Shown piece after piece: positions 1-5,359 of a stretch of 5,617 bases of DNA (the stretch's first letter is position 1; every line of letters starts with the position of its first letter). Under the pieces are notes generated by a model. The model searched no databases and was not told the DNA's origin. It was given only the letters and a program-made list of their open reading frames with translations. Source of the DNA: Lachnoclostridium sp. UBA739 (GTDB lineage: Bacteria; Bacillota_A; Clostridia; Lachnospirales; Lachnospiraceae); contig DBKX01000403.1 of assembly GCA_002297865.1 (NCBI GenBank), positions 6,090 to 11,706 of the forward strand, written 5' to 3'. Position numbers and translations under genes: made by a program.

Positions 1-457
1 AGAATATGCGTTAGATGCATACAATTTAGCAGCGTTTGGTTACATAACAAAACCAATAGATGAAAAGAAATTTGAAAGGCTATTTGCACGTGCGTTGGTA
101 CAGCTTAGGGGGATTAACGCAATCAAGAATAATCATAACATTGAGTTTGTTGCCAATGGGAAAAAGCAGCTTGTAAAAGAAAAAAATATTTTATATGTCG
201 AAAAGTGTGGACATACTGTGAACATTGTTACAGATAAGCAAACCTTTTGTGTGTATGATTCTTTAAAGAATCTAGAAGGAAAATTTTCGAATATTTTTTT
301 ACAGGTGAACAAAGGTACATTAGTAAACCGTAATTATATAACAGAAATAACAAATCAGACTATTTTTATTACGACAGGAAAAAGTTTTAGTATACCAACT
401 CGTAAAGTAAAAGAAGTACAAGAAGCATATAAGAAAACAGCAGAAAATGAATTGTAA
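1..457 (+). CDS. LytTR-family response regulator, 3' part (5' end outside window)
   Basis: Two-component response regulator that would bind DNA through a LytTR domain after phosphorylation of its receiver domain. The frame is open from base 2, and 151 residues are visible. Residues 1-32 are the end of a CheY-like receiver: the segment AFGYITKPID carries the conserved Lys-Pro (K17, P18) that follows the last beta strand. From about residue 46 to 148 is a LytTR domain, with the typical core FLQVNKGTLVNRNYITEI and a closing SIPTRKV strand. Family members are usually about 235-250 residues, so the N-terminal part with the phospho-acceptor Asp is missing because the window begins inside the gene; it is not a truncation. 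A TTG at base 95 could be taken as a start, but the receiver homology upstream shows it is internal. The partner kinase is not in view. Family assignment is firm; the signal and targets are unknown. Confidence 0.93.
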   Translation, partial: EYALDAYNLAAFGYITKPIDEKKFERLFARALVQLRGINAIKNNHNIEFVANGKKQLVKEKNILYVEKCGHTVNIVTDKQTFCVYDSLKNLEGKFSNIFLQVNKGTLVNRNYITEITNQTIFITTGKSFSIPTRKVKEVQEAYKKTAENEL

Positions 458-468
458 ACAAGGATACA

Positions 469-526
469 GTTGCAAAAATGAAGTAAATTTGACTTTTAAT
501 GCATGGTTATGACGTATTTTTGTAAC
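469..526 (+). repeat. Inverted repeat downstream of the response regulator
   Basis: GTTGCAAAAAT (469-479) can pair with ATTTTTGTAAC (516-526): 11 pairs including one G-U, with a loop of 36 bases. It begins 12 bases after the regulator stop codon and lies upstream of the promoter at 573-601. It could be a 3'-end hairpin of the regulator mRNA or a protein-binding site. There is no clean T-run directly after the stem (bases 527-536 are mixed, then TTTTTG), so it is not a convincing terminator. A smaller hairpin, TGTAA/TTACA (521-525/532-536) followed by TTTTTG, overlaps its right arm and could be a weak terminator. Confidence 0.4.
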
Positions 527-572
527 TAGAATTACATTTTTGAAATAATGTTGACTGAAATTGTAATATCGA

Positions 573-601
573 TTGTGAGGAAAAGTAAACCGGGGTATAA
601 T
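573..601 (+). promoter_or_regulatory. Sigma-A-type promoter for the candidate non-coding RNA
   Basis: TTGTGA (573-578) and TATAAT (596-601) are separated by exactly 17 bases. The -10 box is a perfect consensus and the -35 box matches at four of six positions. Transcription should start around 607-609. No protein-coding frame with a ribosome site follows for over 500 bases, and the first strong downstream signal is the terminator at 1039-1074, so the promoter appears to serve an untranslated RNA. Confidence 0.72.
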
Positions 602-607
602 AAAGTC

Positions 608-1074
608 ATTCAATAAGACATGAGGTAACAAGTAATCAGGTTTTAAGAAACGGTATTTATTTCATTCCCCCCCTAAATTTGAGATAAGATATCGACTTGA
701 ATACAACTTATGTTTTAGGATTACCAGAACACACAATCAGATGACGCAGTAAAAGTACATAAGAAGAATCTAGATATCCCCTAACGAGAAAAATACGAAG
801 GATAAGTTTGAAGAACAAGGTGGCTATTGTGCGCAAATAGTCAACAAAAGAGGAGCAAGCTTTTACATTTTGAGGTGTAATAGCACGAAATCCATAGCTG
901 TAAGAAAATAGGTCGGAACTTACAGGAGAGCAGTCTAAAGAGAAAATGCAATTAACACAAAGAACTTGACATACCAATGAGGAACAGTTTTAAAAGACAC
1001 AAAAGTTAACATGTACATATTAGAAATGAATAAGTATTAAAGGGGAGGCTTTCTGAATAGAAGGTCTCCTTTTT
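608..1074 (+). ncRNA. Candidate structured non-coding RNA of about 465 nt, class unknown
   Basis: What is seen: a strong promoter ending at 601, an intrinsic terminator at 1039-1074, and no credible ORF between them (every ATG-started frame on the plus strand is stopped within about ten codons). The predicted 5' end pairs with the region just before the terminator in nested order: 608-611 with 1028-1031, 612-615 with 1018-1021, 618-622 with 1010-1014, and 626-629 with 1005-1008. Further helices fit inside: 652-656 with 971-975; 696-699 with 816-819; 705-711 with 802-808; 715-719 with 780-784; and local hairpins 821-843 (8 bp), 859-884 and 898-925 (7 bp, perfect). The plus strand is A-rich (128 A against 63 T in 701-1000, counted by hand), as in large RNAs with purine-rich loops. 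I see no RNase P, tmRNA, SRP, T-box or group II intron signatures. It could be a large structured RNA or a trans-acting regulator. A long leader of the aminotransferase is less likely, because that gene has its own promoter. Confidence 0.6.
1039..1074 (+). terminator. Intrinsic terminator of the candidate RNA
   Basis: Bases 1039-1054 pair with 1059-1074 over 16 consecutive pairs, four of them G-U, around a four-base GAAT loop. The 3' side ends in a run of five T. It lies 78 bases upstream of the aminotransferase start codon and upstream of that gene's own promoter, so it closes the RNA unit rather than the protein gene. Confidence 0.88.
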
Positions 1075-1091
1075 AAATTTCTATAAATATC

Positions 1092-1120
1092 TTGCTTGGG
1101 AAAAAACTTTAGCATACAAT
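1092..1120 (+). promoter_or_regulatory. Promoter of the aminotransferase gene
   Basis: TTGCTT (1092-1097) and TACAAT (1115-1120) have a 17-base spacer. Transcription would start near 1127, giving a leader of about 26 bases that contains AGGAG (1141-1145), seven bases before the ATG at 1153. The promoter lies after the terminator at 1039-1074, which makes the gene a separate transcription unit. Confidence 0.7.
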
Positions 1121-1152
1121 AAGATGAGAAAGAGTATGAAAGGAGTTTTATC

Positions 1153-2340
1153 ATGATTTCAGAAAAAATGTACCAGTTAGGCAGTCATCGCTCTGTTATT
1201 CGTGAAATTTTCGAATATGGTAAAAAACGTAAGTCAGAGATAGGTGAAGATAAGGTATTTGATTTTAGTCTTGGTAACCCAAGTGTACCAGCACCAGCAT
1301 GTGTAAATGAAACGATTATTGAGTTGTTAAACACAGAGGACCCTATCCTTTTACATGGATATACTTCTGCACAAGGTGACTTTAATGTTCGTAAGACCAT
1401 CGCAGATTATGTAAATGGAAAGCACCAGACATCTATTGGACCAGATGACATCTATATGACCATGGGAGCAGCAGCTTCACTTTGTGTAGGATTCAAAGCA
1501 ATCTGTCTTCCAGGAGATGAATTTATTACATTCACTCCATATTTTCCAGAATACCGCGTTTTTGTTGAGGCAATGGGCGGAACATTAGTGGAAGTACAAT
1601 CCAATCAGAAAACATTCCAGATTGATTTTAACAATTTTGAAAAAGCAATTAACCCTAAAACAAAAGCAGTTATTATTAACAGTCCAAACAATCCTTCAGG
1701 CGTTATTTTCACAGAAGAAAGCATTATTAAGCTTTCAGCACTGTTAAAAGCAAAATCAGAGGAATATGGACATCCAATTTACTTGTTCTCGGATGAACCT
1801 TATCGTGAACTGGTATACGATGATATTAAAGTGCCATATTTAATCAACTACTATGATAATACATTTGTATGCTATTCCTATAGTAAATCACTTTCACTTC
1901 CAGGTGAACGTATTGGATACATAGTTGTTTCAAATAAAATGGAACAGAATAGAGAAATCTACGCAGCAGTATGTGGTGCAGGCAGAGCACTTGGTTATGT
2001 TTGTGCAAGCAGTCTGTTCCAGCAGGTGATTGCAAGATGTATTGATAAAACTGCTGATATCAGCATTTACAAGAAAAACAGAGACTTATTATACAATGGA
2101 TTAACAGAACTAGGTTACTATTGTGTTAAACCAGATGGGGCATTCTATCTATTTGTTCAGGCATTAGAAGAGGATGCAACGGCATTCTGTGAAAAGGCAA
2201 AGAAATATGAATTGCTTCTTGTACCAGGGGATGACTTTGGAACAAAAGGGTATGTAAGAATTGCTTACTGTGTAACAACAGAGCAGATTGAAAATTCTTT
2301 ACCAGCATTTAAAAAGCTGGCAGAGGAATATAAGAAATAA
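1153..2340 (+). CDS. Pyridoxal phosphate-dependent class I/II aminotransferase
   Basis: A 395-residue fold type I aminotransferase, the usual full length, transferring an amino group between an amino acid and a 2-oxo acid in the cytoplasm. Visible landmarks are GNPSVPAP (41-48), HGYTSAQG with Tyr70, the cofactor-phosphate loop GAAAS (105-109), SPNNPSG with Asn180, SDEPY with Asp214 (pairs with the pyridine nitrogen), SYSKSLSLPGERIGY with the Schiff-base Lys245 and Arg253, and GYVRIAYC with Arg369, which should bind the substrate carboxylate. All key residues are present, so it should be active. The start is supported by AGGAG seven bases upstream. It stands alone between its own promoter and the terminator at 2385-2451, so context does not reveal the substrate. 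Proteins of this kind are often annotated as aspartate or aromatic aminotransferases, but I cannot choose from the sequence. Confidence 0.95.
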   Translation: MISEKMYQLGSHRSVIREIFEYGKKRKSEIGEDKVFDFSLGNPSVPAPACVNETIIELLNTEDPILLHGYTSAQGDFNVRKTIADYVNGKHQTSIGPDDIYMTMGAAASLCVGFKAICLPGDEFITFTPYFPEYRVFVEAMGGTLVEVQSNQKTFQIDFNNFEKAINPKTKAVIINSPNNPSGVIFTEESIIKLSALLKAKSEEYGHPIYLFSDEPYRELVYDDIKVPYLINYYDNTFVCYSYSKSLSLPGERIGYIVVSNKMEQNREIYAAVCGAGRALGYVCASSLFQQVIARCIDKTADISIYKKNRDLLYNGLTELGYYCVKPDGAFYLFVQALEEDATAFCEKAKKYELLLVPGDDFGTKGYVRIAYCVTTEQIENSLPAFKKLAEEYKK

Positions 2341-2384
2341 ATGAAAGAGTGTTATAGGTCAGTATAGCATATGTGAAGTTTGTT

Positions 2385-2451
2385 AGGACTCTATGTCAAG
2401 TGGTGTCGTTTGCTTATTAGATTAACGTCATTACTGGGCATAGAGTTTTTT
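2385..2451 (+). terminator. Intrinsic terminator after the aminotransferase, with a large loop
   Basis: ACTCTATG (2388-2395) pairs perfectly with CATAGAGT (2439-2446), followed by a T-run to 2451. G-U and A-U pairs can extend the base of the stem outward to 2385. The enclosed 43 bases are far more than a normal terminator loop and can form a short inner stem CGTT/AACG (2407-2410/2424-2427). It sits 45 bases after the stop codon and is oriented for plus-strand transcription only: the reverse strand has no T-run after the stem. The perfect arms around a filler could also be a tiny mobile-element remnant with terminal inverted repeats. Confidence 0.65.
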
Positions 2452-2543
2452 GCTGTCCATTATGTCTCAAATCTCAATCGTTTATTATAGAGGAAAGCAG
2501 GAAGTGGAGTAAACAGGGAAAATATAGAATGTTTTTGAAACTT

Positions 2544-3272
2544 TTATATCCAACCACCATCCAGACGTAGAATCTGACTCGTCATATAATTATGACCAGT
2601 TGCTATGGAGTAAGCAAGTTCTCCCACTTCTTCAGGGCGTCCCATGCGACAGGATGGGATTTCGTCTATTAAAGCGTTCCTGTCTTCTGGTTCTAGAAAC
2701 TGATTCATTTCGGTATCAATACAGCCACATGCGATTGCATTTACCTGGATATTGCTTGGTGCCAGTTCCTTCCCTAGAGCTTGTGTAAAGGCATTGATCC
2801 CACCTTTTGTAGCACTATAAGCAACTTCACAAGAAGCCCCAACGACACCCCATACGGAGGAAATGTTTATTATTTTTCCGCCGCCATTGGCAAGCATAAA
2901 TGGAATTACTTGAGAGCTGCAATTGTACACAGAGGTAAGGTTTGTACTGATAATTTCGTTCCATTCATCAGGTTTCATGTCTTGAAGCAGTCCAATTTTT
3001 GAAATGCCAGCATTGTTTATAAGAACATCAATGGTTCCAAAATGAGATTTGATTTCTTCATAAAATCTGCTTACGGTTTCATAGTCGCCTACATTTCCTT
3101 GTAGAGAAAGGCAGGAAGTTCCCAGACTCAGAATTTCTTCTTCTAAAGATTTCATAGCCTCTATATTAGAAATGCAATTGATTACCACATTCCAGCCATT
3201 TTTGGCAAACGTAAGAGCACAGGCCTTACCGATTCCCCTTGAAGAACCTGTAATAAAAACTGTTTTTTTCAT
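2544..3272 (-). CDS. FabG-like short-chain dehydrogenase/reductase; possibly EF-P 5-aminopentanone reductase (YmfI type)
   Basis: A 242-residue classical SDR that would reduce a carbonyl with NAD(P)H in the cytoplasm. Visible are the nucleotide motif TGSSRGIG (8-15), NNAG (86-89), the conserved Asn111, and the catalytic Ser139, Tyr152 and Lys156 (YSATK), with the same spacing as in E. coli FabG. The C-terminus LRLDGGWI is typical of the family. The segment SSVWGVVGASCEVAYSATKG resembles, from memory, the YmfI branch, which reduces the 5-aminopentanone group on elongation factor P; plain 3-oxoacyl-ACP reductase is the alternative. No fatty-acid synthesis genes are nearby, which is mild support for a stand-alone role. 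The start at 3272 (MKKTVF) is chosen because AGGAG lies eight bases upstream; an in-frame GTG at 3281 overlaps that ribosome site and is unlikely. All catalytic residues are intact. Confidence 0.9.
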   Translation of the reverse strand: MKKTVFITGSSRGIGKACALTFAKNGWNVVINCISNIEAMKSLEEEILSLGTSCLSLQGNVGDYETVSRFYEEIKSHFGTIDVLINNAGISKIGLLQDMKPDEWNEIISTNLTSVYNCSSQVIPFMLANGGGKIINISSVWGVVGASCEVAYSATKGGINAFTQALGKELAPSNIQVNAIACGCIDTEMNQFLEPEDRNALIDEIPSCRMGRPEEVGELAYSIATGHNYMTSQILRLDGGWI

Positions 3273-3280
3273 GATTGTCA

Positions 3281-3285
3281 CTCCT
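3281..3285 (-). promoter_or_regulatory. Ribosome binding site that fixes the dehydrogenase start
   Basis: On the minus strand AGGAG is followed by eight bases and then ATG at 3272. The upstream in-frame GTG at 3281-3279 shares its first base with this site, so it cannot be served by it. This sets the protein at 242 residues rather than 245. Confidence 0.8.
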
Positions 3286-3344
3286 GTTAATAAGTATTAC
3301 ATATCTCTTCCGAGCTAAACACCCAATGAGTGTATGTCTATGTA

Positions 3345-3374
3345 AGTATATCATATGCATAGAAATGTTTCCAA
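3345..3374 (-). promoter_or_regulatory. Promoter of the dehydrogenase gene (minus strand)
   Basis: Read on the minus strand, TTGGAA (3374-3369) is followed after 18 bases by TATACT (3350-3345). Transcription would start near 3338, leaving a leader of about 65 bases. An imperfect inverted repeat, ACAC/GTGT (3319-3322 and 3330-3333), falls inside the early leader and might form a small hairpin or operator. Confidence 0.55.
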
Positions 3375-3385
3375 AACAGAAAAAG

Positions 3386-3414
3386 TTGATATTACAAAAG
3401 CTATCTGTTATACT
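3386..3414 (+). promoter_or_regulatory. Promoter of the envelope gene cluster
   Basis: TTGATA (3386-3391) and TATACT (3409-3414) are separated by 17 bases, with transcription expected near 3421. It is divergent from the dehydrogenase promoter; the two -35 boxes are 11 bases apart, so factors binding there could affect both units. The leader to the ATG at 3469 is about 48 bases. Confidence 0.68.
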
Positions 3415-3468
3415 AAATAAGTTAGTTAGAATTTTTAGGAAAAAGATTGATAGGTATAGGATGAGTAA

Positions 3469-4569
3469 ATGAAAAAGAAATCGGGACAAATATTTATAAG
3501 AGGATTTGTAAAAACATTTTTAAGTGTGTGCGCGTTAGTGCTAATATTTTTTGCAAGTTATAAGCTAACGGGAGTGTATTTAGAGAAAAACGGGGAAAAG
3601 AACTCCGGCGATAAAATAAATATGCAGCGAGAAGGAAGAATTGATTCTGTTGCGTTTAATCTGATATTCTGCTTGAACGAAACAAGCAAAGAATTAGAAC
3701 AAGTTGTTTTGGAAACATTGAATACTAAGACAGATTGTCTTGTATATACTACGATTCCAATGAATACAAGACTTGCTATGTCTAACGAGCTTTATCAGGA
3801 ATTTTGCCAGAATAACAGTGATGTACCACAGATTATATCATTTGATTCATTTAAGGATTATGTGAAACCAGCGGAATACTATGATTTTGCAGCAAAGTTA
3901 GTAGATGATGCATTAGGTATTGATATCAGCTATTATACAATTGTTCCATTAGATGTATTTGCTGATGTATTTGTTAAAGAAAAAGATCATGTTGAATTAA
4001 CAGAGACAGTAAAAAAGACAGTTTCAGAGTTTGATGAAACAAGGATTATTAATTATTTGACTGATTTTTATAAAAACACAAAAAGCAATCTGTCATTGGA
4101 ACAGAGATTAACGTATACTCCAGCACTATCCAAAGTTGTATGGGAAGATGTCATATATCATGTGATTCCTGGACAAGACGAAAGCATGGGATATGTAATT
4201 GATACAGAAAAGTCAACTGCAATCTGGGATGCTATGAGGAATAATTACGTAGCGGAAGAGATTAAGGGACTTGTAGGACTTGCAGAAAGGGTATCGTTAG
4301 ACAAAAATATCATTATATACAATGGAAGTGGTATCAATGGTCTTGCAAGCAATATACAGGATAAGTTAGAAGCAGAGGGCTATACAATAAGTCAAATAGG
4401 AAATTATACAAGCAGTGATGTACAGAATACCATTATTCAAGTAAAAGAAAAGGGACTTGGTAATGATTTGATTTCTTACTTTAAAACTGCAACCGTCGAA
4501 ATTAATGAGAATATGCCGGATGGGGTAGACATACAAATTATACTTGGAAAATCAGAGTCTGCATCGTAA
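3469..4569 (+). CDS. Membrane-anchored divergent LCP-like protein with C-terminal LytR_C domain
   Basis: A 366-residue protein with a short basic N-terminus, one transmembrane segment (about 13-35) and an extracytoplasmic remainder. Residues about 58-250 resemble a LytR-CpsA-Psr (LCP) domain in layout: a beta strand, the TTIPMNTRLAM stretch (94-104) where LCP enzymes have the PRDT motif, and LGIDISYYTIVPLDVFADVF (149-168), which matches the LCP 'gi.idyyv.vd...f' stretch. Residues 280-361 are a good LytR_C domain (IIIYNGSGINGLASNI to DIQIILGKS). LCP enzymes attach teichoic acids or capsule to peptidoglycan through conserved Arg and Asp residues that bind the lipid pyrophosphate. Here the PRD triplet reads P97-M98-N99, so catalysis is doubtful. 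Met at 3469 is preceded by a weak AGGATGAG. It is first in an apparent operon with the TagA-like gene 37 bases downstream. The LytR_C call is firm; the LCP relationship is moderate. Confidence 0.82.
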   Translation: MKKKSGQIFIRGFVKTFLSVCALVLIFFASYKLTGVYLEKNGEKNSGDKINMQREGRIDSVAFNLIFCLNETSKELEQVVLETLNTKTDCLVYTTIPMNTRLAMSNELYQEFCQNNSDVPQIISFDSFKDYVKPAEYYDFAAKLVDDALGIDISYYTIVPLDVFADVFVKEKDHVELTETVKKTVSEFDETRIINYLTDFYKNTKSNLSLEQRLTYTPALSKVVWEDVIYHVIPGQDESMGYVIDTEKSTAIWDAMRNNYVAEEIKGLVGLAERVSLDKNIIIYNGSGINGLASNIQDKLEAEGYTISQIGNYTSSDVQNTIIQVKEKGLGNDLISYFKTATVEINENMPDGVDIQIILGKSESAS

Positions 4570-4606
4570 GGTGAAACTACAGGAATTGTTGTAAAGGAAT
4601 GACTAT

Positions 4607-5347
4607 ATGGAAGCGAAAGTAAACATAATGGGACTGGACGTTGATTTAATCAGCACTGACTTATTTACTAGAAGAATGGAAGAGTATTTAACCAACGACT
4701 ATCTCAATTTAATATTTATACTATCCACAACAATGGTATATGATGCAATGGAAAATGAGGCTTATAAAGAGACTCTTTCCAAAGCGGATATGCTCATTCC
4801 GGGCGAGGAAGCGATGCTTACAGAGTTCCACGTGGATGCGCTTAGAGAAACAGGAATTGTAACCAATTACCGTTGTATGTATCAGATGCTGGATGCTATC
4901 AAGGATGATAATAAAACAATGTATCTGGTAGGAGTTGATGAATTGGAAATGAAGCGCTTTATGAAGTTAAGTAAAGAACTTTTTCCAGGTATAAATATTT
5001 TAGGTGCATATTGTGTATCGGAAGAAATAAATATGGAACTGGTAGTAAATGAAATTAATGGAGCCTATCCAGATATTCTGACGGTGATTATGAATTCACC
5101 AGAACAGGAAAACTGGATTGTTGAAAATAGTGCAAAAATAAATGCCAAGCTTTGTATTGGAATTGGTGGAGTGATTAAAAAAATGTTAGAAGAATACAAA
5201 GAAGCACCAGTCCTTTTCCGTAAGCTAGGTTTAGAAGCTGTGTATAGTAAGCATATTAAAAAGGCTATTATTAAGCTAAGGAAGCTATGGCAAAATCGTA
5301 TATTCGAACGTAAGGTAGAACATTATAAAAATAAAAAAGGTGAATAG
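4607..5347 (+). CDS. WecG/TagA/CpsF (GT26)-like protein, probably missing catalytic residues
   Basis: A 246-residue protein with the length and order of the WecG/TagA/CpsF glycosyltransferases, which add N-acetylmannosamine-type sugars to a lipid-linked acceptor on the cytoplasmic face of the membrane. Matching parts are IMGLDVD (7-13), ADMLIPGEEAM (60-70), MYLVGVDE (105-112), YPDILTVIMNSPEQENWI (154-171, the family's 'PkQE.wi' segment), GIGGVIKK (185-192), and EAPVLFRKLGLEAVY (199-213, for 'RAP.....GLEWlyR'). Differences are marked: the 'T.N' near residue 42 reads STTM, the Asp-Gly after 'adl.ip' reads G66-E67, RAP is EAP and GLEW is GLEA. The conserved Asp is the proposed base in TagA, so activity is doubtful. 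The basic C-terminal tail (214-246) could hold it at the membrane, like the TagA appendage. AAAGGA lies eight bases before ATG 4607. It sits between the LCP-like gene and a YitT gene with no large gaps. Confidence 0.82.
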   Translation: MEAKVNIMGLDVDLISTDLFTRRMEEYLTNDYLNLIFILSTTMVYDAMENEAYKETLSKADMLIPGEEAMLTEFHVDALRETGIVTNYRCMYQMLDAIKDDNKTMYLVGVDELEMKRFMKLSKELFPGINILGAYCVSEEINMELVVNEINGAYPDILTVIMNSPEQENWIVENSAKINAKLCIGIGGVIKKMLEEYKEAPVLFRKLGLEAVYSKHIKKAIIKLRKLWQNRIFERKVEHYKNKKGE

Positions 5348-5359
5348 TTGGATAGAAAC

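Noticed and set aside
95..457. TTG at base 95 as the start of a short stand-alone LytTR protein
   Set aside because: The same frame continues upstream to the window edge and encodes a recognisable receiver-domain end with Lys-Pro, so the gene is a full response regulator cut by the window.
465..473. TACAGTTGC as an AgrA-like binding half-site
   Set aside because: It contains the ACAGTT core, but I find no second copy at the usual spacing, and it lies about 100 bases upstream of the promoter.
320..631. Open frame of 103 codons on the minus strand, partly over the response regulator
   Set aside because: It overlaps the clearly coding LytTR domain and continues into the RNA promoter. Its Phe/Tyr/Cys-rich product is what the complement of AT-rich DNA gives.
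708..977. Open frame of 89 codons on the minus strand opposite the candidate RNA
   Set aside because: The product is rich in Cys, Phe, Leu and Ser with no recognisable motif. I see no convincing ribosome site, and the strong promoter and terminator signals here read in the opposite direction.
608..1074. T-box, riboswitch, RNase P, tmRNA or 6S identity for the RNA
   Set aside because: GGTGG...TGCGC at 819-834 recalls the T-box AGGGTGGNACCGCG motif but does not match it, and it lies 200 bases from the terminator. The conserved core motifs of RNase P and tmRNA are absent, and the length is too great for a typical 6S RNA.
3319..3333. ACAC...GTGT inverted repeat in the dehydrogenase leader as an operator
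   Set aside because: The arms are only four bases with a seven-base centre, which is expected often by chance; it is mentioned under the promoter but not claimed as a site.
3275..3472. Open frame of 65 codons on the plus strand in the divergent promoter region
   Set aside because: It runs through both promoter boxes, has no family resemblance, and ends overlapping the start of the LCP-like gene.
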